The notes: a model not told the origin generated them from the letters alone. Shown: positions 16,359 to 25,578, counted from the first letter of the stretch. The stretch: DNA of 64,000 nt from [Clostridium] hylemonae DSM 15053 (GCF_008281175.1 NZ_CP036524.1:3162001-3226000), one strand, 5' to 3'. Numbers and translations: made by a program.

Positions 16359-18362
16359 ATGTCAATAACAAAAGGTATTCTTAAAATAGAAGGGGCCAGG
16401 CCGGAAGGGGCAAACCCGCTTCCGCTGTTCAGAGACCGTCAGAAAAACAAACACCCAAAAAGCAACGGTACGATGCGTCCGGAGGAACTGGACTATTTTG
16501 GGTATGAATCAGCTTTCCGCGTGCTTCCCTATAAAATGCAGGACCGCTATACGAGAACCAAAACGAGACTTACGCTTACATCTGTAGTGCTGGAAAATGA
16601 ACATCTGAGAGCTGAATTTCTCCCGGAATTCGGAGGCCGTCTCTATTCGCTGAGAGAAAAAGAGACGGACCGTGAGCTGCTCTACTGCAATCCTGTCATG
16701 CAGCCCGCCAACCTGGCTATCCGCAATGCCTGGTTTTCCGGCGGGATCGAATGGAATATCGCCCAGCTCGGACATACGTTTTCCACATGTGACGACGTGT
16801 TTTTCGCTGCCGTCAAAGCAGGCGGCGCATCCGGCGGCAAAGAGGAAGAATTTCTGCGCATGTACGACTATGAACGGACGAGAGGACTCGTATGGCAGAT
16901 AGATTTCCACCTGCCGGAGGGCGCACGGAGCCTCACTGCCCACGTCAGGATCGTAAATGACCAGCCTCACAGTGTTCCTATGTACTGGTGGACCAACATT
17001 GCCGTAAAGGAGGAGGAGGGAAGCCGGGTCTTCTCCGGCACAGATGAGGTCCTCTATATCGAGCCGCAGTCGCAGGCCGAAGGCTGCGAACACTGCTTCG
17101 GCCGCGGTCAGCTTCCTGATCTTCCCGTACTGCCCGGAAAAGATGCCTCCTACTCTCTCAACTTTGACTTTTCCAGCGAATACTTCTTCCAGAATCCGGT
17201 GTCGGATGCCGCCCCGTGGGAGGCAGTCTCCTACAAGGACGGCACCGTATTCTGTGAGCGCTCCACACAGCCGCTCCGTATCCGCAAGATGTTCTGCTGG
17301 GGCAGCCACAGCGGGGGGCGCAGCTGGTGCGATTATCTGTCTCTTCCGGGCCAGGGCGATTACATCGAGATTCAGGCCGGACTTGCGCCGACGCAGCTGC
17401 ACGGAATGGAGATGGACGCTCAGAGCAGTATTGAATTTACCCAGATATTCGGCACTGCAGCCGTACAGCCCGGAGAAGGCAATCTGGACTCTTACGGACA
17501 GGCACAGGCACTTATCCGGCAGGCGGTGGAACAGTCGCTTCCGGCGGAGGAAGTCGCGCGGGCAGACATGCACTGCCGGACACTCGCTTCCCTCCCATGC
17601 GAAACGATACTGCACCGCGGCCACGGATGGGGCGCGCTCGAGAATATGCGCCGGCGGGCGGAAAATAAGCCGCTGCTTCCCGCCTCCTTCACATTTCCAC
17701 AAGATACGCTCGGCAAAGAGCAGGAACCGTGGATCTGCCTCCTGGAAGGCCGCGCGCTGCCGGAACTAAATGATACGCACTTTCCCGCTTCATGGATGAC
17801 AGATGCCAATTATATCCCATACCTGGAGCGCTGTATCAAGAGCGATCCACACAATACCGCCGCACAGCTTCATCTCGGCGTAAACCTGTACGAAAACGGC
17901 AGATACGATGAAGCCGCCGCCTTGTGGGAAAAAGCCCTGCTGGCAAAACCTCTGCCGATCCTGCACCGCAATCTTGCCTGCGCGGCACATCAGGAAGGAG
18001 ACCTGAAAAAAGCCATCCGGCAGATGGAACAGATCACCCTTGATACTTACATAGCGGCAGACGCCGCCTTCCTCCAGGAATACTTGCGCCTCCTGGCCGA
18101 AGACGGACAATGGCAGAAACTGAACGACATATATCAAAAACTGCCCGCGCGCCTGAAAGAAGAAGAACGGATATACCTTCTCGAATGCGAGGCAGCACTT
18201 CATCTGGAAAACTGGAGCTTTCTGGAAGAAGCATTCCAGAAAGAATATGCATCCATCCGGGAAGGAGAGACAAAGATAACCGACATCTGGTTTGCATTCG
18301 CGGCGGCAAATCAGATCGATCCAAAACAACTGCCCAAAAATCTCGATCTGCGGATGTTCTGA
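16359..18362 (+). CDS. DUF5107 domain protein with TPR tail (sugar-mutarotase-like fold)
   Basis: A protein of about 667 residues. Residues about 30-340 form the DUF5107 domain: LEFLPEFGGRLYSL-type strand (here LRAEFLPEFGGRLYSLREKE), NAWFSGGIEWNIAQLGH, MYWWTNIAVKEEE and the C-terminal WGSHSGGRSWCDYLS region. This fold resembles galactose-mutarotase/glycoside-hydrolase beta-sandwiches and is thought to act on carbohydrates. Residues about 490-560 hold TPR-like helices (AAQLHLGVNLYENGRYDEAA and following). ATG at 16359 sits nine bases from AAGGAG. A second, longer family member is at 56991-60263. No signal peptide is present, so it is cytosolic. The substrate is unknown. Confidence 0.85.
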   Translation: MSITKGILKIEGARPEGANPLPLFRDRQKNKHPKSNGTMRPEELDYFGYESAFRVLPYKMQDRYTRTKTRLTLTSVVLENEHLRAEFLPEFGGRLYSLREKETDRELLYCNPVMQPANLAIRNAWFSGGIEWNIAQLGHTFSTCDDVFFAAVKAGGASGGKEEEFLRMYDYERTRGLVWQIDFHLPEGARSLTAHVRIVNDQPHSVPMYWWTNIAVKEEEGSRVFSGTDEVLYIEPQSQAEGCEHCFGRGQLPDLPVLPGKDASYSLNFDFSSEYFFQNPVSDAAPWEAVSYKDGTVFCERSTQPLRIRKMFCWGSHSGGRSWCDYLSLPGQGDYIEIQAGLAPTQLHGMEMDAQSSIEFTQIFGTAAVQPGEGNLDSYGQAQALIRQAVEQSLPAEEVARADMHCRTLASLPCETILHRGHGWGALENMRRRAENKPLLPASFTFPQDTLGKEQEPWICLLEGRALPELNDTHFPASWMTDANYIPYLERCIKSDPHNTAAQLHLGVNLYENGRYDEAAALWEKALLAKPLPILHRNLACAAHQEGDLKKAIRQMEQITLDTYIAADAAFLQEYLRLLAEDGQWQKLNDIYQKLPARLKEEERIYLLECEAALHLENWSFLEEAFQKEYASIREGETKITDIWFAFAAANQIDPKQLPKNLDLRMF

Positions 18363-18368
18363 TCGATG

Positions 18369-18442
18369 GGGACAGGGCAAAATGAATTGGGGACGGGGTT
18401 TTTCTAGAAAAACCCCGTCCCCAACTCATTTTGCCCTGTTCC
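18369..18442. repeat. Long palindromic element, GGGGACGGGG class, copy 1
   Basis: A 74-base imperfect palindrome centred on CTAG (18404-18407). The 37-base arms differ at only two positions and contain GGACAGGGCAAAATGA and TTGGGGACGGGGTTTTTC. A shorter perfect palindrome with the same TTGGGGACGGGG core lies at 25692-25733. It sits between convergent genes, where it may also stop transcription from both sides. It looks like a dispersed palindromic repeat (REP/MITE-like) rather than a gene-specific terminator. Confidence 0.8.
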
Positions 18443-18444
18443 TT

Positions 18445-18687
18445 TTATACCCGGTTCCTCATCAGGAAGATGATTCCCCCGAACAGTCCGAAGATGATCC
18501 CCACGTATATTGCCGCGCACATGATGCCTGTGGCATATGCCAGAACCGATACGCCTGATATAACGCAGAAAAGCATTCCTGCGATGAGAGCCGCAGCGGT
18601 CCAGCATATAATATTTGCCGCAAGAAATACACCGGTCGCCGAGTCATTTTGAAATGTTTTATTTGTAAGTTCCCATAGTCGTTTCAT
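18445..18687 (-). CDS. Small two-helix membrane protein, unknown function
   Basis: This 80-residue protein starts at 18687 after AAGGAGGTAGTGCG. It has two long hydrophobic helices (about residues 20-45 and 52-75) and a basic end (MRNRV). No family is recognised. The gene ends three bases from the palindromic element at 18369-18442. A membrane location follows from composition only. Confidence 0.7.
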   Translation of the reverse strand: MKRLWELTNKTFQNDSATGVFLAANIICWTAAALIAGMLFCVISGVSVLAYATGIMCAAIYVGIIFGLFGGIIFLMRNRV

Positions 18688-18794
18688 CGCACTACCTCCT
18701 TGCCAAACTCTTGCTCATCTCTTTGTTGTCTACATTATAGCCAGGTATTGTTAAGGGAACCTGCAGACCGGTGATAAATCTGCGTTAAATCTTT

Positions 18795-19556
18795 TCAGCT
18801 TATGATCAATGTATCATAGCCGTCCATCTTAAGTCTTCGTTCCATCGCCACCGCATCGCTCAGATTATCATATCCTCCTACCTGAACACTTATAAACGGT
18901 CCGGAATCGTCGATAAACGCGGGATAATCCTGCTCCAGAAGTTCATTGCGCAGCCGTTCTGCATATCTCCAGTTTCTGAACAGTCCAACCTGTACTCTGT
19001 AATAATTCTCCTGAATGACTCCTTCTGCGTTCAGCGCATCGAGCAGACCTGTGGCGATCGCCTCCGCGATGGCGTCAAAGTTGTTGTCAAAAAGCATATT
19101 GTCCGTATCGGAATTGATAAACCCGGCCTCTACAAGTACCGCCGGCATATTTGTTCTTTTCAGCACGACGAGATTGGGTCTTGCCTTCACTCCCAGGTTT
19201 ACAAACCCCACAGCCTCGAGCTGGGCGTTAATGTCCTGGGCTACCTGGTATTTGAGCCCTGACAGGTCATATACAAGGCTCTCCACCCCCGAGACCTCGT
19301 TATCCGTCGGGAAGGAATTCCTGTGTATGGACAGAAAAAAATCCACCCCCGCATTGTTTGCTTTCATCGCTTTCTCATATGGTGTCTCGTATACATCCGT
19401 TGTCCTCGTGTAGGACACATCTATTCCATTGTCCTGCAATATCTCGCCCACTGCCAGAGCAAGACGCAACGTATCATCTTTCTCCTGTCTGCCGTTAAAG
19501 ACAGCGCCTGGATCCCGGCCGCCGTGGCCGGCATCCACCATGACTGAATATGGCAT
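18795..19556 (-). CDS. N-acetylmuramoyl-L-alanine amidase with SPOR domain
   Basis: The 253-residue protein begins with an Amidase_3 domain: zinc ligands lie in DAGHGGRDPG (residue about 8), the KDD/E segment, SIHRNS and the catalytic Glu in LVEAGFINSD. A C-terminal SPOR domain (residues about 178-253, YYRVQVGLFRNWRYAERLRN) binds denuded glycan. It cleaves the amide between MurNAc and the stem peptide. The start at 19556 follows AAAGGGGA. No signal peptide is seen. This is usual for some clostridial amidases of the CwlD/phage-endolysin kind, but leaves export unexplained; it may act during sporulation or mother-cell lysis. Confidence 0.92.
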   Translation of the reverse strand: MPYSVMVDAGHGGRDPGAVFNGRQEKDDTLRLALAVGEILQDNGIDVSYTRTTDVYETPYEKAMKANNAGVDFFLSIHRNSFPTDNEVSGVESLVYDLSGLKYQVAQDINAQLEAVGFVNLGVKARPNLVVLKRTNMPAVLVEAGFINSDTDNMLFDNNFDAIAEAIATGLLDALNAEGVIQENYYRVQVGLFRNWRYAERLRNELLEQDYPAFIDDSGPFISVQVGGYDNLSDAVAMERRLKMDGYDTLIIS

Positions 19557-19647
19557 AAAAAATCCCCTTTCGCAACATTCTATAATAGAATATGCAGTGA
19601 AAGGGAATTTGGGAACCGCGATATATCCGCCAATAAATAAAAACGTA

Positions 19648-20583
19648 TTACATTCTGATCTTTTCTATCTTAACCTTACCGTATATCTTCTCCATGTCAT
19701 CCGGATCAAAGATACCCGTCTCTTCCTGGAGCGCCGCGGCCGCCGAGACCGCGCTCGCCCTTCGCAGCGTCTCTTCCATGGAATCTCCTCGTTCCAGCCC
19801 CATGGCAAACCCTGCGATCATAGAGTCACCGCAGCCAACTGAATTCACCGTGTCAAGCCGCGGCACCGTCGCCCGATAGACACCGCTGCCGCACACGACG
19901 AGAGAACCGTCGGCGCCGAGCGACACCGCCACGTTCTCCACTCCTCTTTCACGGATCTTAAGCGCCGCCTCTATGATGTCATCCATTTTGCCGCAGTCCT
20001 TCCCTGTGAGCATGCGGATCTCATCAATATTCGGTTTGATGAGTGAAGGTTTCGCTTCGATCCCGAGCTCCAGAAGTGCGCCGCTCGTGTCCAGGATGAC
20101 CTTGCTGCCGGCTTCCTTTGCGATGGCGGTCAGCCTCTGATACGCAGTGCCGTCAAGCCCTCTTGGGACACTTCCCGAGACAGCCACCACATCCGCGCGC
20201 TCTGCAAGATGCCGGTATTGTTCCGTAAACCTGTCAAATTCCTCCGCCGTCACCGTCACTCCCGGCTCCAGCAGTTCCGTCTGGATCCCGTTCTTTTCAT
20301 CCCAGATATTCACACAGGACCGGCTCTCCTCGCTGACCCGGCAGAACGCGCAGGAAACACCAAAGTTCTCAAGCGCTTCCTCAATATACCGCCCTGCATG
20401 GCCGCCCACAAATCCCGTCGCGGTAGTCTCCCCTCCCGCGATCCGGACGACTCTGGATACATTCAGCCCTTTTCCTCCCGGCGTATACTGGCACTCCTTC
20501 AGGCGGTTGACCTCACCTACTTTAAATTCCTCCAGCACATACCTCTTGTCTATAGACGCATTCAATGTAACGGTCAGTATCAT
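19648..20583 (-). CDS. PfkB-family 1-phosphofructokinase / tagatose-6-phosphate kinase
   Basis: This 311-residue FruK/LacC-type kinase has MILTVTLNASIDKRY at the N-terminus, the GGKGLNVSRVV sugar-binding loop, and a catalytic loop SVGCGDSMIAGF with Asp as base (usual form GAGD). Such enzymes make fructose-1,6- or tagatose-1,6-bisphosphate from the monophosphate. It is the last gene of an operon with a galactitol-1-phosphate dehydrogenase-like enzyme and a class II bisphosphate aldolase, so tagatose-6-phosphate is the likeliest substrate by context. It starts ten bases after the dehydrogenase stop. Confidence 0.88.
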   Translation of the reverse strand: MILTVTLNASIDKRYVLEEFKVGEVNRLKECQYTPGGKGLNVSRVVRIAGGETTATGFVGGHAGRYIEEALENFGVSCAFCRVSEESRSCVNIWDEKNGIQTELLEPGVTVTAEEFDRFTEQYRHLAERADVVAVSGSVPRGLDGTAYQRLTAIAKEAGSKVILDTSGALLELGIEAKPSLIKPNIDEIRMLTGKDCGKMDDIIEAALKIRERGVENVAVSLGADGSLVVCGSGVYRATVPRLDTVNSVGCGDSMIAGFAMGLERGDSMEETLRRASAVSAAAALQEETGIFDPDDMEKIYGKVKIEKIRM

Positions 20584-20592
20584 GGCAACCTC

Positions 20593-21642
20593 CTAATCTT
20601 CATTGACAAGCAGCACTTTTCCCTTGACAAGTCCCGGCGTCTTAAACATTTGAAACGCCTTCTGAGCCTGTTCCATAGGCATCTTCTTATAGATAAAGCC
20701 CGGGTCAAACTTAAGCTGCCCTGTTGCGAAATAATGCGCCGTCAATTCCCATTCCTTCCCCGGGAAAGGCGCGCTGTACGACATCCAGGAACCGGTCAGC
20801 CTGAATTCTTTCCGGTTCATGTTCTCCCACATGGAAGGGGTAAACGAAAGCTCCGCGTGAGGCGTTCCGATAAAGCAGACGTCCGCCTTGTTGGCCGCCA
20901 GTTCAAACGCCATCTGCATCGTCGGCACCTGTCCCGCCGTCTCGAATACGTAATCATACCCTCTCTGGCCCGTGATCTCCATTGCCTTTTCCATAAAATT
21001 CTCTTCCGAGCTGTTCACAACCTCGTCGGCGCCAAGCTTTTCGGCCAGCTTCAGGCGCTCCTTGCTTATGTCGAACACAACGACTTTTCTGGCGCCGAAT
21101 ATTTTCGCCCACTGCATCGTAAACATACCGATCGTGCCGCCGCCAAGCACAGCCACATATCCGCCGCCCTTATAGTCATTCTGTAATACACCGTGAAGCG
21201 CAACGGTAGAAGGTTCAAACATGGCCCCCTGCTCATAAGAAACAGATTTATCGAACACGACCGCGTTCTGCTCGGGGATCACAACATAGTCCGCATTGCT
21301 CCCCTGCTGCCTGGAACCGATAAAACTGTATTTCTTACAGAGAGAAAAGTTGCCGTTCTGGCAGTCGTCACACTTCATACACGGCAGAAGAGGCGCCCCT
21401 GACACCCTGTCTCCGACTTTTACCCTGGTGACTCCCTCTCCGGTCTCCACTACGTCACCGGAAAACTCATGCCCGAGAACGATCGGGTAAAAATGCACTC
21501 CGTTGTGGAGCACTCTCGGAATATCAGAGCCGCATATGCCGGAGGCCTTCACCTTTACCTTCACCATTCCCGGTCCTGCGTTCGGCTCCTCATGATCCAG
21601 ATACCGCACATCCTCATTTGCACATACAACCGCTGCTTTCAT
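20593..21642 (-). CDS. Galactitol-1-phosphate 5-dehydrogenase-like zinc dehydrogenase
   Basis: A 349-residue medium-chain dehydrogenase. The catalytic zinc site is in CGSDIPRVLHNG and GHEFSG; the structural zinc cysteines are in CMKCDDCQNGNFSLC; the NAD site is VLGGGTIGM. The segment GSWMSYSAPFPGKEWE and the HNGVHFYPIVLGHEF region closely resemble E. coli GatD, which oxidises galactitol-1-phosphate to tagatose-6-phosphate. It lies between a xylulokinase-like gene and the PfkB kinase, fitting a polyol-phosphate to tagatose-phosphate route. No galactitol PTS genes are in the window, so the entry of substrate is unclear. Confidence 0.85.
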   Translation of the reverse strand: MKAAVVCANEDVRYLDHEEPNAGPGMVKVKVKASGICGSDIPRVLHNGVHFYPIVLGHEFSGDVVETGEGVTRVKVGDRVSGAPLLPCMKCDDCQNGNFSLCKKYSFIGSRQQGSNADYVVIPEQNAVVFDKSVSYEQGAMFEPSTVALHGVLQNDYKGGGYVAVLGGGTIGMFTMQWAKIFGARKVVVFDISKERLKLAEKLGADEVVNSSEENFMEKAMEITGQRGYDYVFETAGQVPTMQMAFELAANKADVCFIGTPHAELSFTPSMWENMNRKEFRLTGSWMSYSAPFPGKEWELTAHYFATGQLKFDPGFIYKKMPMEQAQKAFQMFKTPGLVKGKVLLVNED

Positions 21643-21644
21643 CG

Positions 21645-23171
21645 TTACATATCTCCTTTCATTACTGCTTTCAGATTCTCATACAGCTTCCGGTACACCT
21701 TGTAATTCCTTGTATACACTTCCTGTGTATCAGGATCCGGCTCGTGGTACCGTTTCTCTGCCACCGTCTTTTTGACAGCCTCGTCAAAGCTTTTGTACAT
21801 GCCGACACCGACACCTGCCAGAATAACAGCGCCAAGCGTTGTTGCCGTATCGGAAGACGGCACGACAATGCGTTTGCCCGTCACGTCGGCCTTGATCTGC
21901 GTCCACAACAGGGAATTGGCAGAACCTCCCATGGAGCGCAGCTCACTCACAGACGCTCCCGCCTGCTCTGCCACATCGAGATTGTGCCGGAGTGAGAGGG
22001 CCACGCCTTCCATCGCCGCTCTGATAAAATGTCCTTTTGTCTTGCTGAAGTCAAGTCCGTAATACACACCCTTTGCGTCCGGGTCCCATATAGGAGAACG
22101 CTCCCCTGACATATAAGGAAGGAACACGACGCCGTCGCTCCCCGCGGAGACTTCGCCGGCCAGTTCATTAAAAAGCTCCAGCGAGCTTTTTCCCGTTTCC
22201 TTCCCCTTCATGCGCTCGTAATCGCCAAATTCATGCTCCAGCCACCGCATAACACCGCCGCCGCCGACGGTTCCTCCCTGGAGTATCCACTGCCCCGGAA
22301 CCGCATGAAAGCTCAGGATAAGCCGCTCGTCCGCCTTGTATGTATCCATGCAGATGCTCATGCCGCCTGCCTGGCCTCCCTGCTCCTGCGTCTCACCCGG
22401 ATGTACTGCGCCCGCGCCGAGCGTTCCGCACGCGGCATCCAGCGCTCCCGCCACAACGGGAATCCCCTCCATCAGACCGCATTCTTTTGCCGCCTTCGCC
22501 GTCACCGTGCCGATGACATCATGGCTGGCGCAGATGGCGGGCAGCATGTCAGGATCCATGCCGAGGTCACGGCACATCTCCATATCCCACGTTCCCTGAC
22601 GCATGCAGAAGCAGTGATGGCCGTACCCCTGCGTCAGCTCCTGCGTCACCTCACCGGTCAGTTTAAAAGCAATATAACTGTTGGACTGCAGAATTTTGTC
22701 CGTCTTCCTGTACACGTCCGGCATCTGCTCTTTATACCAGAGTACCTTAGGCGTAGAGTAAGAAGGCTTAAACGGATTGCCGCACACGTCAAATATCCTT
22801 TTTTCACCGACACGGGCTCCCGTTTCCTCACAGATGCCGGCAGCCCTCGTATCCATCCAGATAGGCGTATTGGCCAGAACCTTCCCTTCCGCGTCGATCG
22901 GTATGGCAGACCAGCTCTGCCCGTCGATACCGATACCGGCAACAGACCCGGGCCGTATGCCGCTCTTTTCCATAGCGGCCTTCACTGCAGAACATACCGC
23001 CTGCCACCATTCCTCCGGATTCTGTTCCGCCCAGCCGGGATGCGGATAATATACGTTGTAGGCGCCGCTGGCGCCCGCCTTTACCTGACCGTTCTCATCA
23101 AATACGGCGACCTTACATGCACTTGTTCCAATATCGATTCCCAATAAATACTGCTCCATAGTACCACTCAT
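21645..23171 (-). CDS. FGGY carbohydrate kinase, xylulokinase type (kinase 1)
   Basis: A kinase of 508 residues (or 504 if it starts at the ATG at 23159). It has the N-terminal phosphate loop LLGIDIGTSACKVAVFD, WAEQNPEEWW, GIGIDGQSW, the ATP-domain LPYMSGERSPIWDPDAKG and the adenosine motif MGGSANSLLWTQIKADVTGK. Xylulokinase relatives phosphorylate ketopentoses such as D-xylulose. It starts 12 bases after the bisphosphate aldolase and ends just before the dehydrogenase. In an operon that otherwise handles tagatose-type phosphates, the natural substrate may not be xylulose. Confidence 0.9.
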   Translation of the reverse strand: MSGTMEQYLLGIDIGTSACKVAVFDENGQVKAGASGAYNVYYPHPGWAEQNPEEWWQAVCSAVKAAMEKSGIRPGSVAGIGIDGQSWSAIPIDAEGKVLANTPIWMDTRAAGICEETGARVGEKRIFDVCGNPFKPSYSTPKVLWYKEQMPDVYRKTDKILQSNSYIAFKLTGEVTQELTQGYGHHCFCMRQGTWDMEMCRDLGMDPDMLPAICASHDVIGTVTAKAAKECGLMEGIPVVAGALDAACGTLGAGAVHPGETQEQGGQAGGMSICMDTYKADERLILSFHAVPGQWILQGGTVGGGGVMRWLEHEFGDYERMKGKETGKSSLELFNELAGEVSAGSDGVVFLPYMSGERSPIWDPDAKGVYYGLDFSKTKGHFIRAAMEGVALSLRHNLDVAEQAGASVSELRSMGGSANSLLWTQIKADVTGKRIVVPSSDTATTLGAVILAGVGVGMYKSFDEAVKKTVAEKRYHEPDPDTQEVYTRNYKVYRKLYENLKAVMKGDM

Positions 23172-23182
23172 TCTTTCCGTCT

Positions 23183-24034
23183 CTATTTTGCCCTGCCGTC
23201 ACATCCGCATACTTTCATACGGCCTTTGACGAGTTCCTTCACAGCTTCCATACCGACAGTCCCTAACTTCTTCGGGTCAAATGTCCCCGGCTTCTCCCCG
23301 AGAAGTTTCTTGCAGGCGTCCGTGTAGGCAACGCGCAGCTCTGTGGCAAAGTTCACTTTGCACATCCCTCTTTTTACACATTCCCTCACATCCTCGTCAC
23401 TTAGTCCCGACGCGCCGTGAAGCACCAACGGCACCGGCACGGCCTCTTTGATCTGGCTCACCCGCTCCTTATCCAGCACCGGCGTGCCCGCATAGAAGCC
23501 GTGAGCCGTGCCGATGGCGATCGCCAGAGAAGACACTCCCGTACGTTCTACAAACACCTTCGCCTCCGCCGGGTCGGTATTCGTGTCGGCCTCAGCCTCA
23601 AGGTCGTCCTCTTTTCCTCCCACCTTGCCAAGCTCAGCCTCAACCGGAATGCCGCAGGCTGCCGCCACATCGGCCACTCTCTTTGTGAGCGCGATATTAT
23701 TTTCCAGATCTTCGTGTGAACCGTCGATCATGACAGAGGTATATCCTGCTTTCATTGCCTGTACGGCAAGCTCAAAACTGCTGCCATGATCCAGATGAAG
23801 GCATACCGGCACAGACGCCTTTTTGGCCTCGGCTGAAACGATGCCGAAATAAGTCTCCAGACTTCCGTACTTCACAGTCGACGGCGTCGTCTGCAGCATG
23901 ACCGGAGCGTTCAGCTCCTCCGCCGCCTGGATGACAGCCTTTACCATCTCCATATTTTCCACATTGAATGCCCCAACGGCATATCCGCCCTTCTGGGCAT
24001 CGAGCAGCATTTGTTCTGATGTAACTAATGGCAT
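23183..24034 (-). CDS. Class II fructose/tagatose-bisphosphate aldolase
   Basis: This 283-residue zinc aldolase resembles GatY/KbaY/FbaA. Metal and substrate residues lie in HLDHGSS, IDGSHEDLENN, GTAHGFY and VLHGASGLSDEDV. It cleaves ketohexose-1,6-bisphosphates to DHAP and glyceraldehyde-3-phosphate. ATG at 24034 follows AAGGAG; a longer frame into the regulator gene has no support. The tagatose-bisphosphate preference is inferred from the GatD-like and PfkB neighbours. Confidence 0.9.
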   Translation of the reverse strand: MPLVTSEQMLLDAQKGGYAVGAFNVENMEMVKAVIQAAEELNAPVMLQTTPSTVKYGSLETYFGIVSAEAKKASVPVCLHLDHGSSFELAVQAMKAGYTSVMIDGSHEDLENNIALTKRVADVAAACGIPVEAELGKVGGKEDDLEAEADTNTDPAEAKVFVERTGVSSLAIAIGTAHGFYAGTPVLDKERVSQIKEAVPVPLVLHGASGLSDEDVRECVKRGMCKVNFATELRVAYTDACKKLLGEKPGTFDPKKLGTVGMEAVKELVKGRMKVCGCDGRAK

Positions 24035-24036
24035 GA

Positions 24037-24831
24037 TTATTTCTCCTTTTCCTTTGCTTCTTTTTCTTTTCCCGGATAAATACATTCGATCCTGTTCTTT
24101 TCAAATTCCTGAAGCCATTGTCCTCCCGGCTTCCTGTCCGTCACGATCTTCGTAAGTTCGGTCCACTCCGCCACTTTTGTAAACGCGATCTCTCCGAACT
24201 TGGAGCTGTCCGCTACAAGGATCCTCTCCTTTGCGGAACCAAGCATCATCCTCTTGCTGTTTGCGTCCTGTTCATCGGAATCCGTGATCCCTGCTTCCAG
24301 GCTCAGGCCTTTGCACGAGATGACCGCTTTGTCCACGTGATAGGACTGGATCATGCGGTCCGTGTGCGGACCGACGAGGGCAAATGACTTCTCTCTGGAC
24401 ACGCCGCCTGTAGAGATCACATTCCACTCCGGCATGTCAAACAGTTCCACAATGATCTCGACCGAGTTCGTTATGACCGTAAGCTTTTTCTTCTCTTTCA
24501 GCGCTCTGGCTATGTAAACGTCCGTAGAACTGGCGTCCAGCATGACCGCTTCGCCGTCCCGGACCATCCCGACTATGAGCTCCGCCATCTTCTGCTTTTC
24601 CACGATCTTCTGATTCTTTCTTATGTTAAACGGCAGGTCGAAGATGCTGTGCTCATTCAGCACCGCGCCTCCGTAGCTCTTTATGACAAGTCCGTCGTTC
24701 TCAAGCTTCTCTAAATCCCTTCTTATCGTCTCCTCAGACACCTGATATGACTGACTGAGCTCACTGACAACGACTCTTTTCTCCTTCTGAAGACGTTCCA
24801 ATATATCATTGCGTCTCTCTATTGCTAGCAT
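24037..24831 (-). CDS. DeoR-family regulator (regulator of the 19.6-25.5 kb operon)
   Basis: A 264-residue DeoR/GlpR-type repressor. The helix-turn-helix VSELSQSYQVSEETIRRDLE is near residue 20, followed by a sensor domain with DASSTDVYIARAL and VITNSVEIIVEL, and the usual VDKAVISCKGLSLEAGITDS segment that binds a phosphorylated sugar. The C-terminal tail is Lys/Glu-rich (GKEKEAKEKEK). It lies inside the operon between the two aldolase genes and probably represses the promoter at 25606-25634. Confidence 0.92.
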   Translation of the reverse strand: MLAIERRNDILERLQKEKRVVVSELSQSYQVSEETIRRDLEKLENDGLVIKSYGGAVLNEHSIFDLPFNIRKNQKIVEKQKMAELIVGMVRDGEAVMLDASSTDVYIARALKEKKKLTVITNSVEIIVELFDMPEWNVISTGGVSREKSFALVGPHTDRMIQSYHVDKAVISCKGLSLEAGITDSDEQDANSKRMMLGSAKERILVADSSKFGEIAFTKVAEWTELTKIVTDRKPGGQWLQEFEKNRIECIYPGKEKEAKEKEK

Positions 24832-24865
24832 TTTAACACCTCCGAATTCTGTGTGCGACTGTCTC

Positions 24866-25543
24866 TTACCGCTCCATGTCAGCCGGATGCCTGCCGGTCA
24901 GACCGTATTGTTTTCTCATGCTGTAGAGCCTCTTTACCTGTTCTTCTGGGAGAACCTGCGGTCCGCCGATCTGCATTGCCTGATACAGAAGCCGCGCGTA
25001 GAATTCCAGAGATTCCATCTTGTGGTAAGCGCCGAGCAGAGAGTCCCCGTATGTGAGAGCTCCATGGTTCTCAAGCAGTACCGCGTCATAATATGGAAGA
25101 TACTCTGATACTGCATCCGGTATCTCTTCCGTGGACGGCGTCCCGTATTTCGCAAGCGGCACTGTGCCGAGTGATATGACAGCCTCCGGCATGATAGGCG
25201 CCGTAAGCTCCATACCCGATACCGCAAATGTGGTGGCATACATAGGATGAGCATGTACCACTGATCTGACATCCTCCCTCTCCTTGTACACGCGCATGTG
25301 CATCTTGATCTCAGAAGACGGCTTAAAGCCTTCATTCGCCTCGATCACATTTCCTTCAGCGTCGACCTTACATATGTACTCCGGCGTCATGAACCCTTTG
25401 CTTACTCCTGTGGGCGTACATAAAAACTCATTGTCATTTAATTTCACAGAAAAGTTCCCATCGTTGGCCGCAACCATACCCCTGTTATACACCCTCTTAC
25501 CTATCTCACACATCTCATTTTTGATATCAAGTTCGCTCTGCAT
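24866..25543 (-). CDS. Class II aldolase/adducin family, fuculose-phosphate-aldolase-like
   Basis: The product has 225 residues. Zinc ligands are in HAHPMYATTFA (two His) and NHGALTYG (third His); AANDGNFSVKLND and PSSEIKMHMRVYKERED form the phosphate and substrate sites. Relatives cleave L-fuculose-1-phosphate or L-ribulose/rhamnulose-phosphates, or epimerise L-ribulose-5-phosphate. ATG at 25543 has AAGGAGG eight bases upstream; an ATG two codons earlier is too close. It is the first gene after the promoter at 25606-25634 and heads the operon. Co-occurrence with a second, bisphosphate-specific aldolase in one operon is unusual. Confidence 0.88.
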   Translation of the reverse strand: MQSELDIKNEMCEIGKRVYNRGMVAANDGNFSVKLNDNEFLCTPTGVSKGFMTPEYICKVDAEGNVIEANEGFKPSSEIKMHMRVYKEREDVRSVVHAHPMYATTFAVSGMELTAPIMPEAVISLGTVPLAKYGTPSTEEIPDAVSEYLPYYDAVLLENHGALTYGDSLLGAYHKMESLEFYARLLYQAMQIGGPQVLPEEQVKRLYSMRKQYGLTGRHPADMER

Positions 25544-25562
25544 GCGCATGTCCTCCTTATTC

Positions 25563-25578
25563 TGATCCGGCCGGATCA
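25563..25578. promoter_or_regulatory. 16-bp perfect palindrome in the operon leader
   Basis: TGATCCGGCCGGATCA, perfectly symmetric, lies between the promoter and the ribosome site of the aldolase-headed operon. It could be an operator for the DeoR regulator or an RNA hairpin close to the start codon. Confidence 0.4.

Noticed and set aside
18795-19556. Phage endolysin interpretation of the amidase
   Set aside because: The SPOR domain and core-genome surroundings fit a host cell-wall enzyme, and no holin or phage genes are adjacent.
20209-23147. Plus-strand frames of over 300 codons
   Set aside because: Antisense to the PfkB, GatD-like and xylulokinase genes, all of which have full motif sets; the frames are His/Arg-rich shadows.
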